From positions 170,710-234,709 of the forward strand of contig NZ_KQ969522.1 of the NCBI RefSeq assembly GCF_001578935.1: 64,000 nucleotides of DNA, in the 5' to 3' direction. Source of the stretch: Streptococcus oralis. GTDB taxonomy: Bacteria; Bacillota; Bacilli; Lactobacillales; Streptococcaceae. The notes under the pieces are model-generated. The model was not told where the DNA came from, ran no database searches, and saw only the letters and a program-made list of their open reading frames with translations. The translations under genes were made by a program, and so were the position numbers. Numbering within the stretch: position 1 is the first letter of the stretch; every line of letters starts with the position of its first letter. This document shows, piece after piece, positions 41,972 through 51,936 of the stretch.

Positions 41972-42640
41972 ATGAAACCAGAAGAACAAAGAGTTTTAGG
42001 AATCTTGGCAACCATTTTTGGAGCCATCGCACTTTTAGGGTCCTGGATCCCATTTATTAACTATCTATCATTTTTCATCGCCATCGTCGCATTTATCTTG
42101 GGGATTATCGGCCTTATCGTCAACCTCAAAAAACGGAAAACAATGGCCATTATCGGAACATCCTTGTCAATTGCTTCTATTATACTCTTCCTTACGACCC
42201 AGATGTTGTATGCTAATGTTTACAAAGAGTTTGTCAGAGAGTTTAACCGTTCCTATAGAGAAGCTAGCTCCTCAATGGAACGCGACTTGACAGATGATAC
42301 CATTGATTCACTCCCTGAAGAGGAGGAAGAAGACGATACCTTCACTTGGACCCAAGAACAGTTCGACGCCTTAATCGAAGGTGACCTCGATAACAAAGGA
42401 AAAGGTGGTACCAATTACAAGGATATTATCAAAAAACACGGACTGCCAGACTCCGAGTTTGATTCCACTATTGGGGGATACGATACGAGAAAAATCACCT
42501 ATATCTCTATTGATGACAATATCAAGACTGTTACCTTAACTTTTGCAAAACAGGACAATGGACAGCTCTTACTAATTCATAAAATAGCTGTAGGCCTAGG
42601 AGAAAGCCAGCAGCAAAGAGATTCTGGAACCAGAATCTAA
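41972..42640 (+). CDS. DUF4190-like membrane protein with soluble C-terminal domain
   Basis: The product is about 222 aa, with the start at the ATG at 41972 (MKPEEQRVLGILATIFG), preceded by GAAGGGAG. An upstream ATG at 41951 would add seven residues. Three membrane segments (to about residue 80) resemble DUF4190-type proteins: VLGILATIFGAIALLGSWIP, FFIAIVAFILGIIGLIVNL and a third. An acidic linker (SLPEEEEEDDT) follows, then a domain of about 90 residues with a WTQEQFDALIEGD and YDTRKITYISIDDNIKTVTL pattern, similar to small lipoprotein/SmpA-type modules. The promoter is very strong. Function is unknown; control by the adjacent MarR operator is possible. Confidence 0.82.
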   Translation: MKPEEQRVLGILATIFGAIALLGSWIPFINYLSFFIAIVAFILGIIGLIVNLKKRKTMAIIGTSLSIASIILFLTTQMLYANVYKEFVREFNRSYREASSSMERDLTDDTIDSLPEEEEEDDTFTWTQEQFDALIEGDLDNKGKGGTNYKDIIKKHGLPDSEFDSTIGGYDTRKITYISIDDNIKTVTLTFAKQDNGQLLLIHKIAVGLGESQQQRDSGTRI

Positions 42641-42652
42641 GCTCAAATAACA

Positions 42653-42685
42653 AAAAACGAACAGCTAGTAAAACTGTTCGTTTTT
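42653..42685. terminator. Bidirectional terminator
   Basis: AAAAACGAACAG and CTGTTCGTTTTT form a 12-bp stem with A and T runs on both sides, between two convergent genes. Confidence 0.88.
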
Positions 42686-42688
42686 CTA

Positions 42689-43405
42689 TTAGAACCCATC
42701 GACGTTTGTGTAGATCTTTTGTACGTCTTCGTCGTCCTCAAGAACGCTGTAAAGTTTTTCAAAGGTTTCAAGGTCTTCGCCTGACAATTCCACTTCAGAC
42801 TGAGGAATCATTTCCAATTCAGTCACTTGGAATTCTTGGATGCCAGACTCACGAAGAGCAACGATAGCCTTGTGAAGATCTGTTGGAGCTGTGTAAACAG
42901 TGATTGTTCCTTCTTCTGCTTCTACATCGTCCACATCAATATCTGCTTCAAGCAACAATTCAAAGATAGCATCCGCATCATCACCAGCAAATACGATAAC
43001 ACCCTTGTTGTCAAAGAGGTAAGAAACAGAACCTGAAGCACCCATGTTTCCGCCATTTTTACCAAAAGCAGCACGAACGTTCGCAGCTGTACGGTTGACG
43101 TTTGAAGTCAAGGTATCCACAATCAGCATAGAACCATTTGGTCCAAATCCTTCGTAACGTCCTTCTGTAAAGGTTTCATCTGTGTTCCCTTTTGCTTTAT
43201 CAATCGCTTTATCGATAACGTGTTTTGGCACTTGGGCTTGTTTAGCACGGTCGATAACGAATTTCAAAGCAGTGTTTGATTCTGGGTCTGGATCACCTTT
43301 TTTAGCTGCTACATAGATTTCTACACCAAATTTTGCATATACTTTAGAGTTAGCTCCATCTTTAGCCGTTTTCTTGGCTACAATATTGGCCCATTTACGT
43401 CCCAT
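42689..43405 (-). CDS. YebC/PmpR-family protein
   Basis: This 238-aa protein has the conserved family start [20 protein letters not shown], the [21 protein letters not shown] region and [24 protein letters not shown] in outline. The family binds DNA as a transcription regulator, and some members help ribosomes through proline-rich sequences. Streptococci often carry two paralogues and this one fits the YeeN-like branch by its MGRKWANI start. It is monocistronic, with its own promoter. Confidence 0.93.
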   Translation of the reverse strand: MGRKWANIVAKKTAKDGANSKVYAKFGVEIYVAAKKGDPDPESNTALKFVIDRAKQAQVPKHVIDKAIDKAKGNTDETFTEGRYEGFGPNGSMLIVDTLTSNVNRTAANVRAAFGKNGGNMGASGSVSYLFDNKGVIVFAGDDADAIFELLLEADIDVDDVEAEEGTITVYTAPTDLHKAIVALRESGIQEFQVTELEMIPQSEVELSGEDLETFEKLYSVLEDDEDVQKIYTNVDGF

Positions 43406-43440
43406 TAGGAATCTCCTTTTTTCACATTTTAATCTTTCTT

Positions 43441-43469
43441 ATTATAACACAAGTTTTTTCGATTTTCAC
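43441..43469 (-). promoter_or_regulatory. yebC-family gene promoter
   Basis: GTGAAA (43464-43469) and TATAAT (43441-43446) are 17 bases apart on the minus strand, with a TG extended -10. Confidence 0.65.
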
Positions 43470-43501
43470 TAGAGGAAATGGATTTTATTCAGCAAATCTA
43501 G

Positions 43502-44872
43502 CTAGGATTGTCCTTTTGTTGCCAAGATTGCCTTGCCTTCTTTTATCAGGGGATGGCGGAAAAGTGAAAAGTACAGTTGGGTAGTCATGGCAACCCAGAT
43601 AAGAGGTTCGCAGAGAATAACTCCCCTATACCCTGCCCAAGGGATAATCAAGACCACAAAAACGATTTTCCCGATTAGTTCTATAAAGCTGGAAACTAGA
43701 GGAAGGACTTTCTGCCCCAATCCCTGCAAGCAATTCCGATAAATCAGCAAAAGGCTCAAAATCGGATAAAATACTGAACTAATCTGTAAGTATAGGCTAC
43801 CATTTTCTACCAGGTATCCATCCGTCGAACTGGCCAAGAAGGAAACCAAGGTCGGACTGGCAAAAAAGAGGAAGATACACATAATGCCTGCCCAGGACAT
43901 GCTCAAGCGACTCCCAATCCCAAGCCCCTGAACAATGCGGTCTGGTCGTTTAGCGCCTAGATTCTGAGAGGCAAAGGTCGTCATAGCAGAAGAAATAGCC
44001 GTCATCGGAAGGAGAGCAAAAGCCATAAGGCGTCTAGCTGCCGTCTGGGCGCTAATAATCACGGCTCCAAAGGTATTAACAGAGGATTGTAAAATCACAC
44101 TGCCAATAGACACAATCGAACTCATCAGCCCCATAGCCAAACCTTGCTCCAAGAGGTCCACATACAGGGCCTTGTTCCATTTAAAATGCTTGAGTTGAGG
44201 GAGTAGTTCTGGAACACTCTTACGGATATAAGCAAAGCAGAGAACCGCTGACAAGCCTTGCGAGATAATGGTAGCAAGGCCAGCAGATTGAACTCCCAGA
44301 TGCAGTTGCGTAATAAAATAGAGATCCAGAACCACATTAACCAAAGCAGAAAAAATCAAAAAGCCAAGAGCTGCTAGACTGTCACCAATGGACCGCAACA
44401 AACCTGCAAAGAGGTTATAGGCAAAGCTGACGCCTACACAGGTCACAATCATAGAGATGTACTCGTAGGATTGAGGAAGGATTTCTACAGGTGTCTCTAA
44501 ATATTGCAAGAGTGGATAAAGACCAAAGAAGCCCATCAGCATAACCAGAATGCTCAAAAGAGCACCTAAAATCCAAGTTGCTGCTACTACTTCCTTGATT
44601 TTGGTGAAATTACGAGCCCCATAATAGCGGGCAATGACAATCCCCATGCCATTTCCAACACCAAGCGTAAAACCTATAATCAAGTCAAAAATGGCCGTTG
44701 TCGCCCCTACTGCAGCCAAGGAATCTTGACCAAGAAATCGCCCAACAATCAAGACGTCAGCTGTATTATAGAGCTGTTGGAAAATATTAGACAGCAAGAT
44801 TGGAAAGGCAAAGCTTAACAGCGCAGGAAGAATAGGACCATGTATCAAGTCCACGGATCGTTTCTTATTCAT
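43502..44872 (-). CDS. MATE-family efflux transporter
   Basis: This 456-aa protein has about 12 membrane segments and the MATE pattern: N-terminal GPILPALLSFAFPILLSNIF and LYNTADVLIVGRFLGQDSLAAVG, and the pseudo-repeat in the second half (AVIISAQTAARRLMAFALLP). MATE proteins export cationic drugs or metabolites using ion gradients. It is not next to recA, unlike dinF in the pneumococcus, so it is probably a different paralogue. It is a single gene. Confidence 0.92.
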   Translation of the reverse strand: MNKKRSVDLIHGPILPALLSFAFPILLSNIFQQLYNTADVLIVGRFLGQDSLAAVGATTAIFDLIIGFTLGVGNGMGIVIARYYGARNFTKIKEVVAATWILGALLSILVMLMGFFGLYPLLQYLETPVEILPQSYEYISMIVTCVGVSFAYNLFAGLLRSIGDSLAALGFLIFSALVNVVLDLYFITQLHLGVQSAGLATIISQGLSAVLCFAYIRKSVPELLPQLKHFKWNKALYVDLLEQGLAMGLMSSIVSIGSVILQSSVNTFGAVIISAQTAARRLMAFALLPMTAISSAMTTFASQNLGAKRPDRIVQGLGIGSRLSMSWAGIMCIFLFFASPTLVSFLASSTDGYLVENGSLYLQISSVFYPILSLLLIYRNCLQGLGQKVLPLVSSFIELIGKIVFVVLIIPWAGYRGVILCEPLIWVAMTTQLYFSLFRHPLIKEGKAILATKGQS

Positions 44873-44932
44873 AAAGCTATTATATCAGCTTTCTAAAGGA
44901 GCGACAAGGCTCTGCACTAAGTTTGCAATCAA

Positions 44933-44961
44933 TTGCTTACAGAGAGACAATTTGCTATAAT
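44933..44961 (+). promoter_or_regulatory. Promoter of the GNAT gene
   Basis: TTGCTT (44933-44938) and TATAAT (44956-44961) with 17-base spacing. Confidence 0.75.
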
Positions 44962-44980
44962 CAAGAAAAGGAGGTCATTT

Positions 44981-45535
44981 ATGAGTTTGACCAGTCAATT
45001 AATTACCGATGTATTTCCTGATCTGGATAAAGTTGAAAAGCTAAACAAGGAAGCATTCCCCGAGGAAGAACGAGTTCCTCTGTCAGAGTTCTTGCGCTAT
45101 CAGGACCGAGAGGACGCCCACTTTTTTGCCTTTTATAACCAAGAAGAGTTTGTCGGCTTTGCTTTTGCCATCTCCAATCCAAAGGCCTTCTATATCAGTT
45201 TTTTTGCCATCATGCCTCACTTGAGGAGCCACGGATATGGAAAAGAGATCATCGAAAAGCTGACTGATTTTTACCAGCGAACCATGTTACTAGAAGTCGA
45301 GCGATTGGATGAAGAATGCGATAACTTGGAGCAGAGAAAGGCCCGCATGGATTTCTATCACCAAAATGGTTTCAAAACAGCCAACGCTTTTCTAGAGTAC
45401 GAAGGTTTGAGTTTTGAAATTCTCTACCGTGGCGACCATTTTGACGAAGAGGCCTATCGCGATATCTTCCAAAAGTTACAAAAGGAACATTATTTTGACT
45501 TTCATATAGAGTATCGTCGTTTTAGTGACCATTAA
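44981..45535 (+). CDS. GNAT-family acetyltransferase
   Basis: The 184-aa product starts at ATG 44981, preceded by AAAGGAGGTC. A longer frame from 44933 would start inside the promoter. GNAT features include the substrate-side strand EEFVGFAFAISNPKAFYISF, the acetyl-CoA binding loop LRSHGYGKEIIEKL and the C-terminal RMDFYHQNGFK. The substrate is unknown. It is a single gene ending at a strong terminator. Confidence 0.88.
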   Translation: MSLTSQLITDVFPDLDKVEKLNKEAFPEEERVPLSEFLRYQDREDAHFFAFYNQEEFVGFAFAISNPKAFYISFFAIMPHLRSHGYGKEIIEKLTDFYQRTMLLEVERLDEECDNLEQRKARMDFYHQNGFKTANAFLEYEGLSFEILYRGDHFDEEAYRDIFQKLQKEHYFDFHIEYRRFSDH

Positions 45536-45590
45536 ACAAGACTTGTCCATCTGGTGAAGGACCTCTCTTTTTCGATAGAAGCTACATATA

Positions 45591-45623
45591 AAAATGCATG
45601 TAATCCACGATTACATGCATTTT
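45591..45623. terminator. Bidirectional terminator between the GNAT and PspC genes
   Basis: AAAATGCATGTAATC and GATTACATGCATTTT pair perfectly over 15 bp with a three-base loop, followed by T runs in the plus direction and A-rich sequence on the other side. Confidence 0.88.
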
Positions 45624-45666
45624 TTATTTTCAACTGATCAGAATAAACTTTTATTCTCTCTATGGC

Positions 45667-45864
45667 TTAAGCTTCTGCATTGCCTTCTGGAAGAAGGAAG
45701 TAGAGAACAGCATAAGCTAAGATTCCAGAACCACCAAGTAGAGTGAAGATGATCCAAAGTGCACGAACAAGTGTGTGGTCCATGTTAAAGTAGTCACCGA
45801 TACCTGCACAAACACCAGCAATCTTTTTGTCTTGTACGTTACGAACAAGGCGTTTCCCTATTAT
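45667..45864 (-). CDS. PspC-domain protein with apparent AUA start
   Basis: This frame encodes a complete PspC domain of about 65 residues (KRLVRNVQDKKIAGVCAGIG, then FNMDHTLVRALWIIFTLLGG and AYAVLYFLLPEGNAEA). The domain has one or two membrane spans and occurs in phage shock/envelope stress proteins. A good AGGAG site lies six and nine bases ahead of two consecutive ATA codons (45864 and 45861), and no ATG, GTG or TTG is available near the expected start. Either translation starts at AUA or the start codon has been lost by mutation. An internal ATG would remove half of the domain. Confidence 0.75.
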   Translation of the reverse strand: MIGKRLVRNVQDKKIAGVCAGIGDYFNMDHTLVRALWIIFTLLGGSGILAYAVLYFLLPEGNAEA

Positions 45865-45998
45865 AGTAGTCTCCTTTTTATAGAATGATTTAATTTTATC
45901 ATCAAATTAAAAAAATTGCAACAGTTTTTTTAATTTTTTTGATTAAATATTCTTTTATTACGCTTTTGAAGCTTATGGAGACTTAATAATTAAACATA

Positions 45999-46026
45999 AA
46001 AAGCAGAGAAGGACTTCTCCGCTTTT
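45999..46026 (-). terminator. Terminator after recA
   Basis: AAAAGC-GAGAA pairs with TTCTC-GCTTTT across one mismatch and a four-base loop, just past the recA stop. Confidence 0.75.
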
Positions 46027-46030
46027 ATTT

Positions 46031-47182
<1,152 letters not shown>

Positions 47183-47236
47183 TTTGTTCTCCTATATTCT
47201 ACTAGTCCTTAGACCTATCTTTCATTATACCAAAAT

Positions 47237-48493
47237 TTAGTCACTTAATAAAGCCTTGCGAACTAGGTTAAAGGCATGCATGACCGCAATATGTCGGACA
47301 TCTGCTCGACTCCGTCCTGCGATATTAGCCTTGATAACCTCTGTCCCTTTTGCATGTGCCAGTCCAATAAAAACTGTACCAGCTGGATGACCCTCTAGGC
47401 TATCTGGCCCAGCTACACCTGTCAGACTGACTCCATAATCAGACTGAGTCTTGATCCGTGCCTGCTCTGCCATTTTTCGAGCCGTAAACTCAGAAACAAC
47501 CCCGTGTTCTTTTAGCTCTTGCTCGGAAATATCCAACATCTTGGACTTTTCTTCTAGGCTGTAAGTGACAAAACCGCCATTAAAGATTGCTGAAACGCCC
47601 GAAAAGTCTGCTAATGTCGCTTGAAAGAGACCTGCCGTCAAGCTTTCTGCCGCAGTAATGCTTTTCTGTCTCTTCTTTAGCTCTTCTACAACGACACTTG
47701 CGAGACTGGTTTCTTCCCCATATCCGTAACAGATGTCTCGTAAATAAATTCCCTCGAAAGTTTGGCGACTCAAGATTTGATTTTCTAAGATATCCAGCGC
47801 TTGATCAGCCTTTTCTTGACTAACTGCTTTTGTAGACAAGCGCAAGGTCACTTCTCCTGTTTTGGCATACGGCGCCAAAGTCGGATCGGTTTGATGGTCA
47901 ATCAAATCCGCCAAAATGGTCACCAACTGACTCTCCCCAATTCCAAAGAAACGGAGCACACGTGAGTATAACTTGGTACCAGTCATTAACTTGGGTAAGA
48001 GTTGGTTTAAGACCATAGGTTTCAACTCACTCGGCGGTCCTGGAAGGACCACGTAGGTTACGCCATCCACTTCCGACACCCCTCCTACTGCTAAACCTGT
48101 CTCATTTGGCAATGGAGTTGCCCCTTCTACAATTTGAGCTTGGCGCTCATTATTCGGTGTCCGAGCATAGTCAGGTCTATGAGCAAAGAAGATATCCAGT
48201 TTATCTTGCGCTTGAGGGTCAAACACTAGATTTTTTTCTAAAAATTTTGCCAGGGTTTGTTTGGTCAAATCATCCTCAGTTGGTCCCAAGCCCCCTGTCA
48301 AAATCACAAGATTACTACGTTGACTGGCAATCTCAAGTAAAGACAAGAGACGAGTTTCATTGTCTCCTACAGCCGTCTGAAAATAAACATCAACCCCAGT
48401 CTCTGCTAGTTTTTCCGACAAAAACTGAGCATTGGTATTGACAATCTGTCCTGTCAAAATCTCTGTTCCAACAGCAATGATTTCTGCTTTCAT
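47237..48493 (-). CDS. cinA: Competence-induced protein CinA
   Basis: This 418-aa protein has an N-terminal molybdopterin-binding-like (MoCF) domain (residues 1-170, with [20 protein letters not shown] and [12 protein letters not shown]) and a C-terminal PncC/CinA amidase domain ([40 protein letters not shown]). CinA is a late competence protein that, with RecA, acts in transformation; the C-terminal family deamidates NMN in some bacteria. A cin-box (TACGAATA) is found about 18 bases upstream of the ATG, so induction by ComX is expected. Confidence 0.96.
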   Translation of the reverse strand: MKAEIIAVGTEILTGQIVNTNAQFLSEKLAETGVDVYFQTAVGDNETRLLSLLEIASQRSNLVILTGGLGPTEDDLTKQTLAKFLEKNLVFDPQAQDKLDIFFAHRPDYARTPNNERQAQIVEGATPLPNETGLAVGGVSEVDGVTYVVLPGPPSELKPMVLNQLLPKLMTGTKLYSRVLRFFGIGESQLVTILADLIDHQTDPTLAPYAKTGEVTLRLSTKAVSQEKADQALDILENQILSRQTFEGIYLRDICYGYGEETSLASVVVEELKKRQKSITAAESLTAGLFQATLADFSGVSAIFNGGFVTYSLEEKSKMLDISEQELKEHGVVSEFTARKMAEQARIKTQSDYGVSLTGVAGPDSLEGHPAGTVFIGLAHAKGTEVIKANIAGRSRADVRHIAVMHAFNLVRKALLSD

Positions 48494-48510
48494 GTTTCCT
48501 CCTACCTATC

Positions 48511-48518
48511 TATTCGTA
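48511..48518 (-). promoter_or_regulatory. Competence cin-box (ComX promoter) of cinA-recA
   Basis: TACGAATA on the minus strand, with an upstream A/T-rich tract, matches the combox used by the alternative sigma factor ComX in streptococci. It lies 18 bases from the cinA ATG. Confidence 0.9.
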
Positions 48519-48529
48519 TTTTTTTGAAA

Positions 48530-48555
48530 AAATCGTAGGAAATTTCCCACGATTT
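48530..48555 (-). terminator. Terminator after the LCP gene
   Basis: AAATCGT-GGAAA and TTTCC-ACGATTT pair around the axis with small mismatches, and the minus strand continues with TTTTTTC. It lies immediately upstream of the cin-box. Confidence 0.75.
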
Positions 48556-48566
48556 GATTCTTTGTT

Positions 48567-49619
48567 TTATTCTACCTCTTCGTTTGTAATACTAGTACTG
48601 GTTGAAGGTGCTGTCCGGCCAAAGGCTGTTTCGTACAGTACCGCATTGGTTTCCAATTCTGTCACTGGCTCTTTACCTAGTGAACTACGCAAGAGATTTT
48701 GCATTTCGAGCATATGTTCTGAAGTGACAATCTGATAAGAAATTCCCTGTAGCTCAGCATCTTCCCCACGCAATTGATGCGTTTCGATATTCTTGAAAGA
48801 ATCTTGATAGCCGAGCAATTGTGGGATACTCTTAGCTGATAAATCCACATTGGTCTGCATGTTATCACTCAAAGCTTTTAAAATCCCTTGATAATGACTC
48901 ACACTGTTCAGACTCAAAACCTTCTCTACGATTTTTTGAATGACTTCACGTTGACGTTTTTGACGCCCATAGTCTCCTTCAGGATCTTGGTAACGCATCC
49001 GTGAATACACCAAGGCTTCCTCACCATTCAAGTTTTGTTCCCCAACACCAATGGAAATCTTATTAAACTCTTCTTGGTCAGTGATGGAAATTGGAAAACC
49101 AAGTGTATTGTTGACAGTGATTCCACCAACTGCATCCACCAATTGTTGAAGGCCTTGCATGTTGACCATTACATAGCGGTCAATGTGGATATTCATCATC
49201 TTTTGAATAGTAGAAATTGCAAGCTCCGCACCGCCATTGGCATAGGCCGCATTGAGTTTGGCTTCCTGAACTTGGCCATTTCCACTCTCGATCTTGGTCA
49301 GAATATCCCGTTCCAAACTCATCATTGTGGTTTTCTTTGTTTTTGGATTAACCGTCAAGAGAATCATGGAGTCACTATTCCCTGCCCACGGATCTGTACG
49401 TTCCGAATTTCCCGTATCCACCCCCATTAGGAGAATCGTTAAAGGCTCAGTTGCTTCGATAACGTTGGTTTCTTCACCGATTTTTTTGTAAGTTTTTTGA
49501 CTCAGGGTTGCAGTTCCCTGCTGATAGATTGTGTAGGCATAAATTCCTACACCTACAACTGTTACTGCCAGGAAACCTAGCACCATTCCAATTAATTTTT
49601 TGATCATCTCGTTATTCAT
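48567..49619 (-). CDS. LytR-CpsA-Psr family cell-wall polymer ligase
   Basis: This 350-aa protein has one N-terminal membrane anchor (GMVLGFLAVTVVGVGIYAYT) and an extracytoplasmic LCP domain with ILLMGVDTGNSERTDPWAGN, SDSMILLTVNPKTKKTTMMS and LERDILTKI, and the later LVYSRMRYQDPEGDYGRQKR. LCP proteins transfer teichoic acids or capsule from lipid carriers to peptidoglycan. The conserved Arg and Asp residues are present. The next gene upstream overlaps its start by eight bases. The C-terminus is Thr/Ser-rich. Confidence 0.93.
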   Translation of the reverse strand: MNNEMIKKLIGMVLGFLAVTVVGVGIYAYTIYQQGTATLSQKTYKKIGEETNVIEATEPLTILLMGVDTGNSERTDPWAGNSDSMILLTVNPKTKKTTMMSLERDILTKIESGNGQVQEAKLNAAYANGGAELAISTIQKMMNIHIDRYVMVNMQGLQQLVDAVGGITVNNTLGFPISITDQEEFNKISIGVGEQNLNGEEALVYSRMRYQDPEGDYGRQKRQREVIQKIVEKVLSLNSVSHYQGILKALSDNMQTNVDLSAKSIPQLLGYQDSFKNIETHQLRGEDAELQGISYQIVTSEHMLEMQNLLRSSLGKEPVTELETNAVLYETAFGRTAPSTSTSITNEEVE

Positions 49620-50133
49620 CTATCAATTTGCCCATCAGACAAACATCTAAAAATATCCCTTCTGCTAAATAGGCTCCTCTTTCTTGCAAGCCTTCTGTGA
49701 TAAATCCCATTTTTGAATAGAGGTGGATAGCAGCCTCATTTCGTTTTTGTACACTGAGTTGCAAGCGGCGCAAGACACCACTGGCTTTAGCCCACTCGAT
49801 GCCTTCTTCTAGAAGTATAGTTGCCAAGCCTTGGTTCCAAAATTTCTTGCGAACTGCTAGAAAAACATCACCAATATGTCGAACTCTTAAATGTTGGTCC
49901 GCTGTGATATTTAAGACTCCTGCAATCTCATCATTCAGTAAGGCGAGGAGAGTAATTTGATTCTCTGATGCAGCTTGTTTTTCGATAAAAAGAGCCATTT
50001 CAGAAGCTGTCATCATGATACCATTTTCATCTAGGCTGGTGAAGTCTGTCTCTTGACCAACACAATCTAAAAATGCAATTAAGGCTGTAGCATCTGAAAT
50101 CTCTGCCTCACGAATACACAACTCATACTCCAT
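49612..50133 (-). CDS. GNAT-family acetyltransferase
   Basis: The 173-aa product starts at ATG 50133 (MEYELCIREAEISDATALIA), with AAGGAG upstream and an 11-base overlap with tsaE. A longer frame from 50172 lacks support. GNAT motifs are VRKKFWNQGLATILLEEGIE (acetyl-CoA loop) and the C-terminal NEAAIHLYSKMGFITEG. It is similar to RimI-like or other N-acetyltransferases; the substrate is not evident. It lies between tsaE and the LCP gene in a tightly packed operon. Confidence 0.9.
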   Translation of the reverse strand: MEYELCIREAEISDATALIAFLDCVGQETDFTSLDENGIMMTASEMALFIEKQAASENQITLLALLNDEIAGVLNITADQHLRVRHIGDVFLAVRKKFWNQGLATILLEEGIEWAKASGVLRRLQLSVQKRNEAAIHLYSKMGFITEGLQERGAYLAEGIFLDVCLMGKLIDE

Positions 50134-50566
50134 CCTGAAGCTCCTTGATGAGTTGTTCAGCCCGAGGGCCATGAGCTGTAAAATGAAGGCAACGACCCTC
50201 AGCTTCTTTCAAGATTTCCAACTCCAAGTAAGAATCTGGTAAATCTTCACCCAAAAGATGCCCCCACTCAATAACAGTCACACCACCTCCAAAGAGAAAC
50301 TCATCCAAGTCAATAGAATCAGCATCACCTTCGATACGATAGACATCCAAATGGTAAAGTGGCAGGCGACCTTCGTACTCTCTGACAATAGTATAAGTTG
50401 GACTTTTAATCATCTGACGGATATCCAAACCCTTGGCAATGCCTTTTGTAAAGGTTGTTTTACCCGCACCCAACTCTCCCGTCAAGATCAGAACATCGTC
50501 TTTTTGAAACAAATGACCTAATCTTTCTCCGAGAGCTAGAAGCTCTTCTTCATTTTTTGTGTACAT
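50123..50566 (-). CDS. tsaE: tRNA threonylcarbamoyladenosine synthesis ATPase TsaE
   Basis: This 147-aa P-loop protein has Walker A GELGAGKTT at residues 30-38, the switch region IKSPTYTIVREYEG and the LYHLDVYRI motif typical of TsaE. With TsaB and TsaD it makes the t6A modification at tRNA position 37. It heads an operon tsaE-GNAT-LCP, an order shared with other streptococci. Confidence 0.95.
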   Translation of the reverse strand: MYTKNEEELLALGERLGHLFQKDDVLILTGELGAGKTTFTKGIAKGLDIRQMIKSPTYTIVREYEGRLPLYHLDVYRIEGDADSIDLDEFLFGGGVTVIEWGHLLGEDLPDSYLELEILKEAEGRCLHFTAHGPRAEQLIKELQDGV

Positions 50567-50649
50567 GTTACTATTATACCAAAAAGTTTTCTTTTGTGTG
50601 AATTTTCTTTATGGACTTACTATAACAATTTTGAAAAGTTCTCCTCTAC

Positions 50650-51273
50650 TTAAAAGAATACAACTATTGAAAAAACAAACAGGATATCCCGAATCAGGTG
50701 TCCATAAAAGGAGATTTCCCTTTGAATACATTTTGGAAAAAGGAAACGTGCGCATAGAAAACCAACACTGATATAAATGAGAATCGAGGAAATCACTAAG
50801 GGATTCCTCAAGAAAACCATCGTAGCTAGAACGGAAATGACGACTGTTTTCTTTTTATTTAGGCGATTTTCTATATCGCGAAAAATTTTATCAAAAGGTA
50901 AGAAAATCAATAGATCTACTCCTAGCAAGAAAAAGAAGGAGGGTAAAAAGAGGTCAACCAGTTCCTGCTGCAATTTGCTAGAGGTTTGGATGCTTTCTGA
51001 GAGAACCAGACAGGTTGCCAGAAGATTGACTACTAAAAGGAGGCAATAAACCAGACTCACTTTCTTTTGAACATGTAAAATACTATGTCTAGACTGGTCT
51101 GCTGTATGGAAATAATTTATCCCAGCACAGAGAACAGAAATTCCTACTATCAAAATCAAAAAATAAGCATTAGCCTGTTTTAAAGATAAAAAGGATTCTT
51201 TCCATAATAGACAACTACTAAAACTAATCTGGATGACTGCAATCAGTAACAATAGGCGAATTGATTTTACCAT
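50650..51273 (-). CDS. Polytopic membrane protein of unknown function
   Basis: This 207-aa protein has about five membrane segments (for example LLLLIAVIQISFSSCLLW, AYFLILIVGISVLCAGINYF, SLVYCLLLVVNLLATCLVL and a long final hydrophobic region) and few polar motifs. It has no recognised domain. It is separated from tsaE by 83 bases, may be a single gene, and could be recently evolved or strain-specific. Confidence 0.7.
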   Translation of the reverse strand: MVKSIRLLLLIAVIQISFSSCLLWKESFLSLKQANAYFLILIVGISVLCAGINYFHTADQSRHSILHVQKKVSLVYCLLLVVNLLATCLVLSESIQTSSKLQQELVDLFLPSFFFLLGVDLLIFLPFDKIFRDIENRLNKKKTVVISVLATMVFLRNPLVISSILIYISVGFLCARFLFPKCIQREISFYGHLIRDILFVFSIVVFF

Positions 51274-51369
51274 TTCTTTTCCCTCCCTATATGGGATTAT
51301 ACCTTGTGAAGAATTTGAAATGATTGTTTCCGCCTCAAGTGTTCTTTTTTTGTGCTCAACTGACCAAAA

Positions 51370-51398
51370 GAACAGTTCCGTTATACACAGAACTGTTC
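51370..51398 (-). terminator. Terminator after ndk
   Basis: GAACAGTTC and GAACTGTTC form a 9-bp stem with an eleven-base loop and the minus strand continues with TTTTGG. Confidence 0.7.
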
Positions 51399-51408
51399 TC
51401 TTCTAACT

Positions 51409-51828
51409 TTAATCTTTAAACCAGAGAGCAATTTCGCGTTTTGCAGAAGCTTCAGAATCGGATCCGTGAACTACATTTTGAATGGCTTGATTGCCTCCTG
51501 CAGCCTTGGCAAAATCTCCTCGGATAGTTCCTGGCAGAGCTTCTTCTGGACGAGTAGCACCCATCATAGTCCGCCAGGTTTCAATCACCTTGGGACCTGA
51601 TAGAATGCCCACTACTACTGGGCCTGAAGTCATAAACTGACGGATAGGAGGATAAAAACTTTTTTCAACCAAGTCTTGATAGTGTTGGTCAATCAGATTT
51701 TCTGAAACGGTTGAACGTAACTCTAATTTTTCGAGTTTGAAACCTCGTTGTTCCATTCTTTGCAGAATTTCGCCAACCAGCCCTCTTTTCACACCATCTG
51801 GTTTAATGATAAAAAATGTTTGCTCCAT
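51409..51828 (-). CDS. ndk: Nucleoside diphosphate kinase
   Basis: This 139-aa enzyme transfers the gamma phosphate among nucleoside triphosphates. The start [20 protein letters not shown] and the catalytic-site motif NVVHGSDS, with His121 as the phosphohistidine, are diagnostic. It is a single gene with its own terminator. Confidence 0.97.
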   Translation of the reverse strand: MEQTFFIIKPDGVKRGLVGEILQRMEQRGFKLEKLELRSTVSENLIDQHYQDLVEKSFYPPIRQFMTSGPVVVGILSGPKVIETWRTMMGATRPEEALPGTIRGDFAKAAGGNQAIQNVVHGSDSEASAKREIALWFKD

Positions 51829-51902
51829 ACGAACCTCCTTGGCGTTTTAGTTCTTCTATTCTACCATACTTTATGAAAAAGTGGGAAAATTTTCTGAAAT
51901 AA

Positions 51903-51931
51903 AACAAAGAGAACCCAAAGGTTCTCTTGTT
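51903..51931 (-). terminator. Terminator of the rpoBC operon
   Basis: AGAGAACC and GGTTCTCT form the core stem, extended by ACAA/TTGT, with T-rich sequence following on the minus strand. Confidence 0.8.
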
Positions 51932-51936
51932 TGCTT

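Noticed and set aside
42601..44872. MATE gene as dinF of a recA-dinF operon
   Set aside because: recA lies more than 1 kb away beyond the GNAT and PspC genes and ends at its own terminator, so the pneumococcal operon arrangement does not apply.
49035..49430. 131-aa plus-strand frame inside the LCP gene
   Set aside because: It is an antisense frame over conserved LCP motifs, with no supporting signals.
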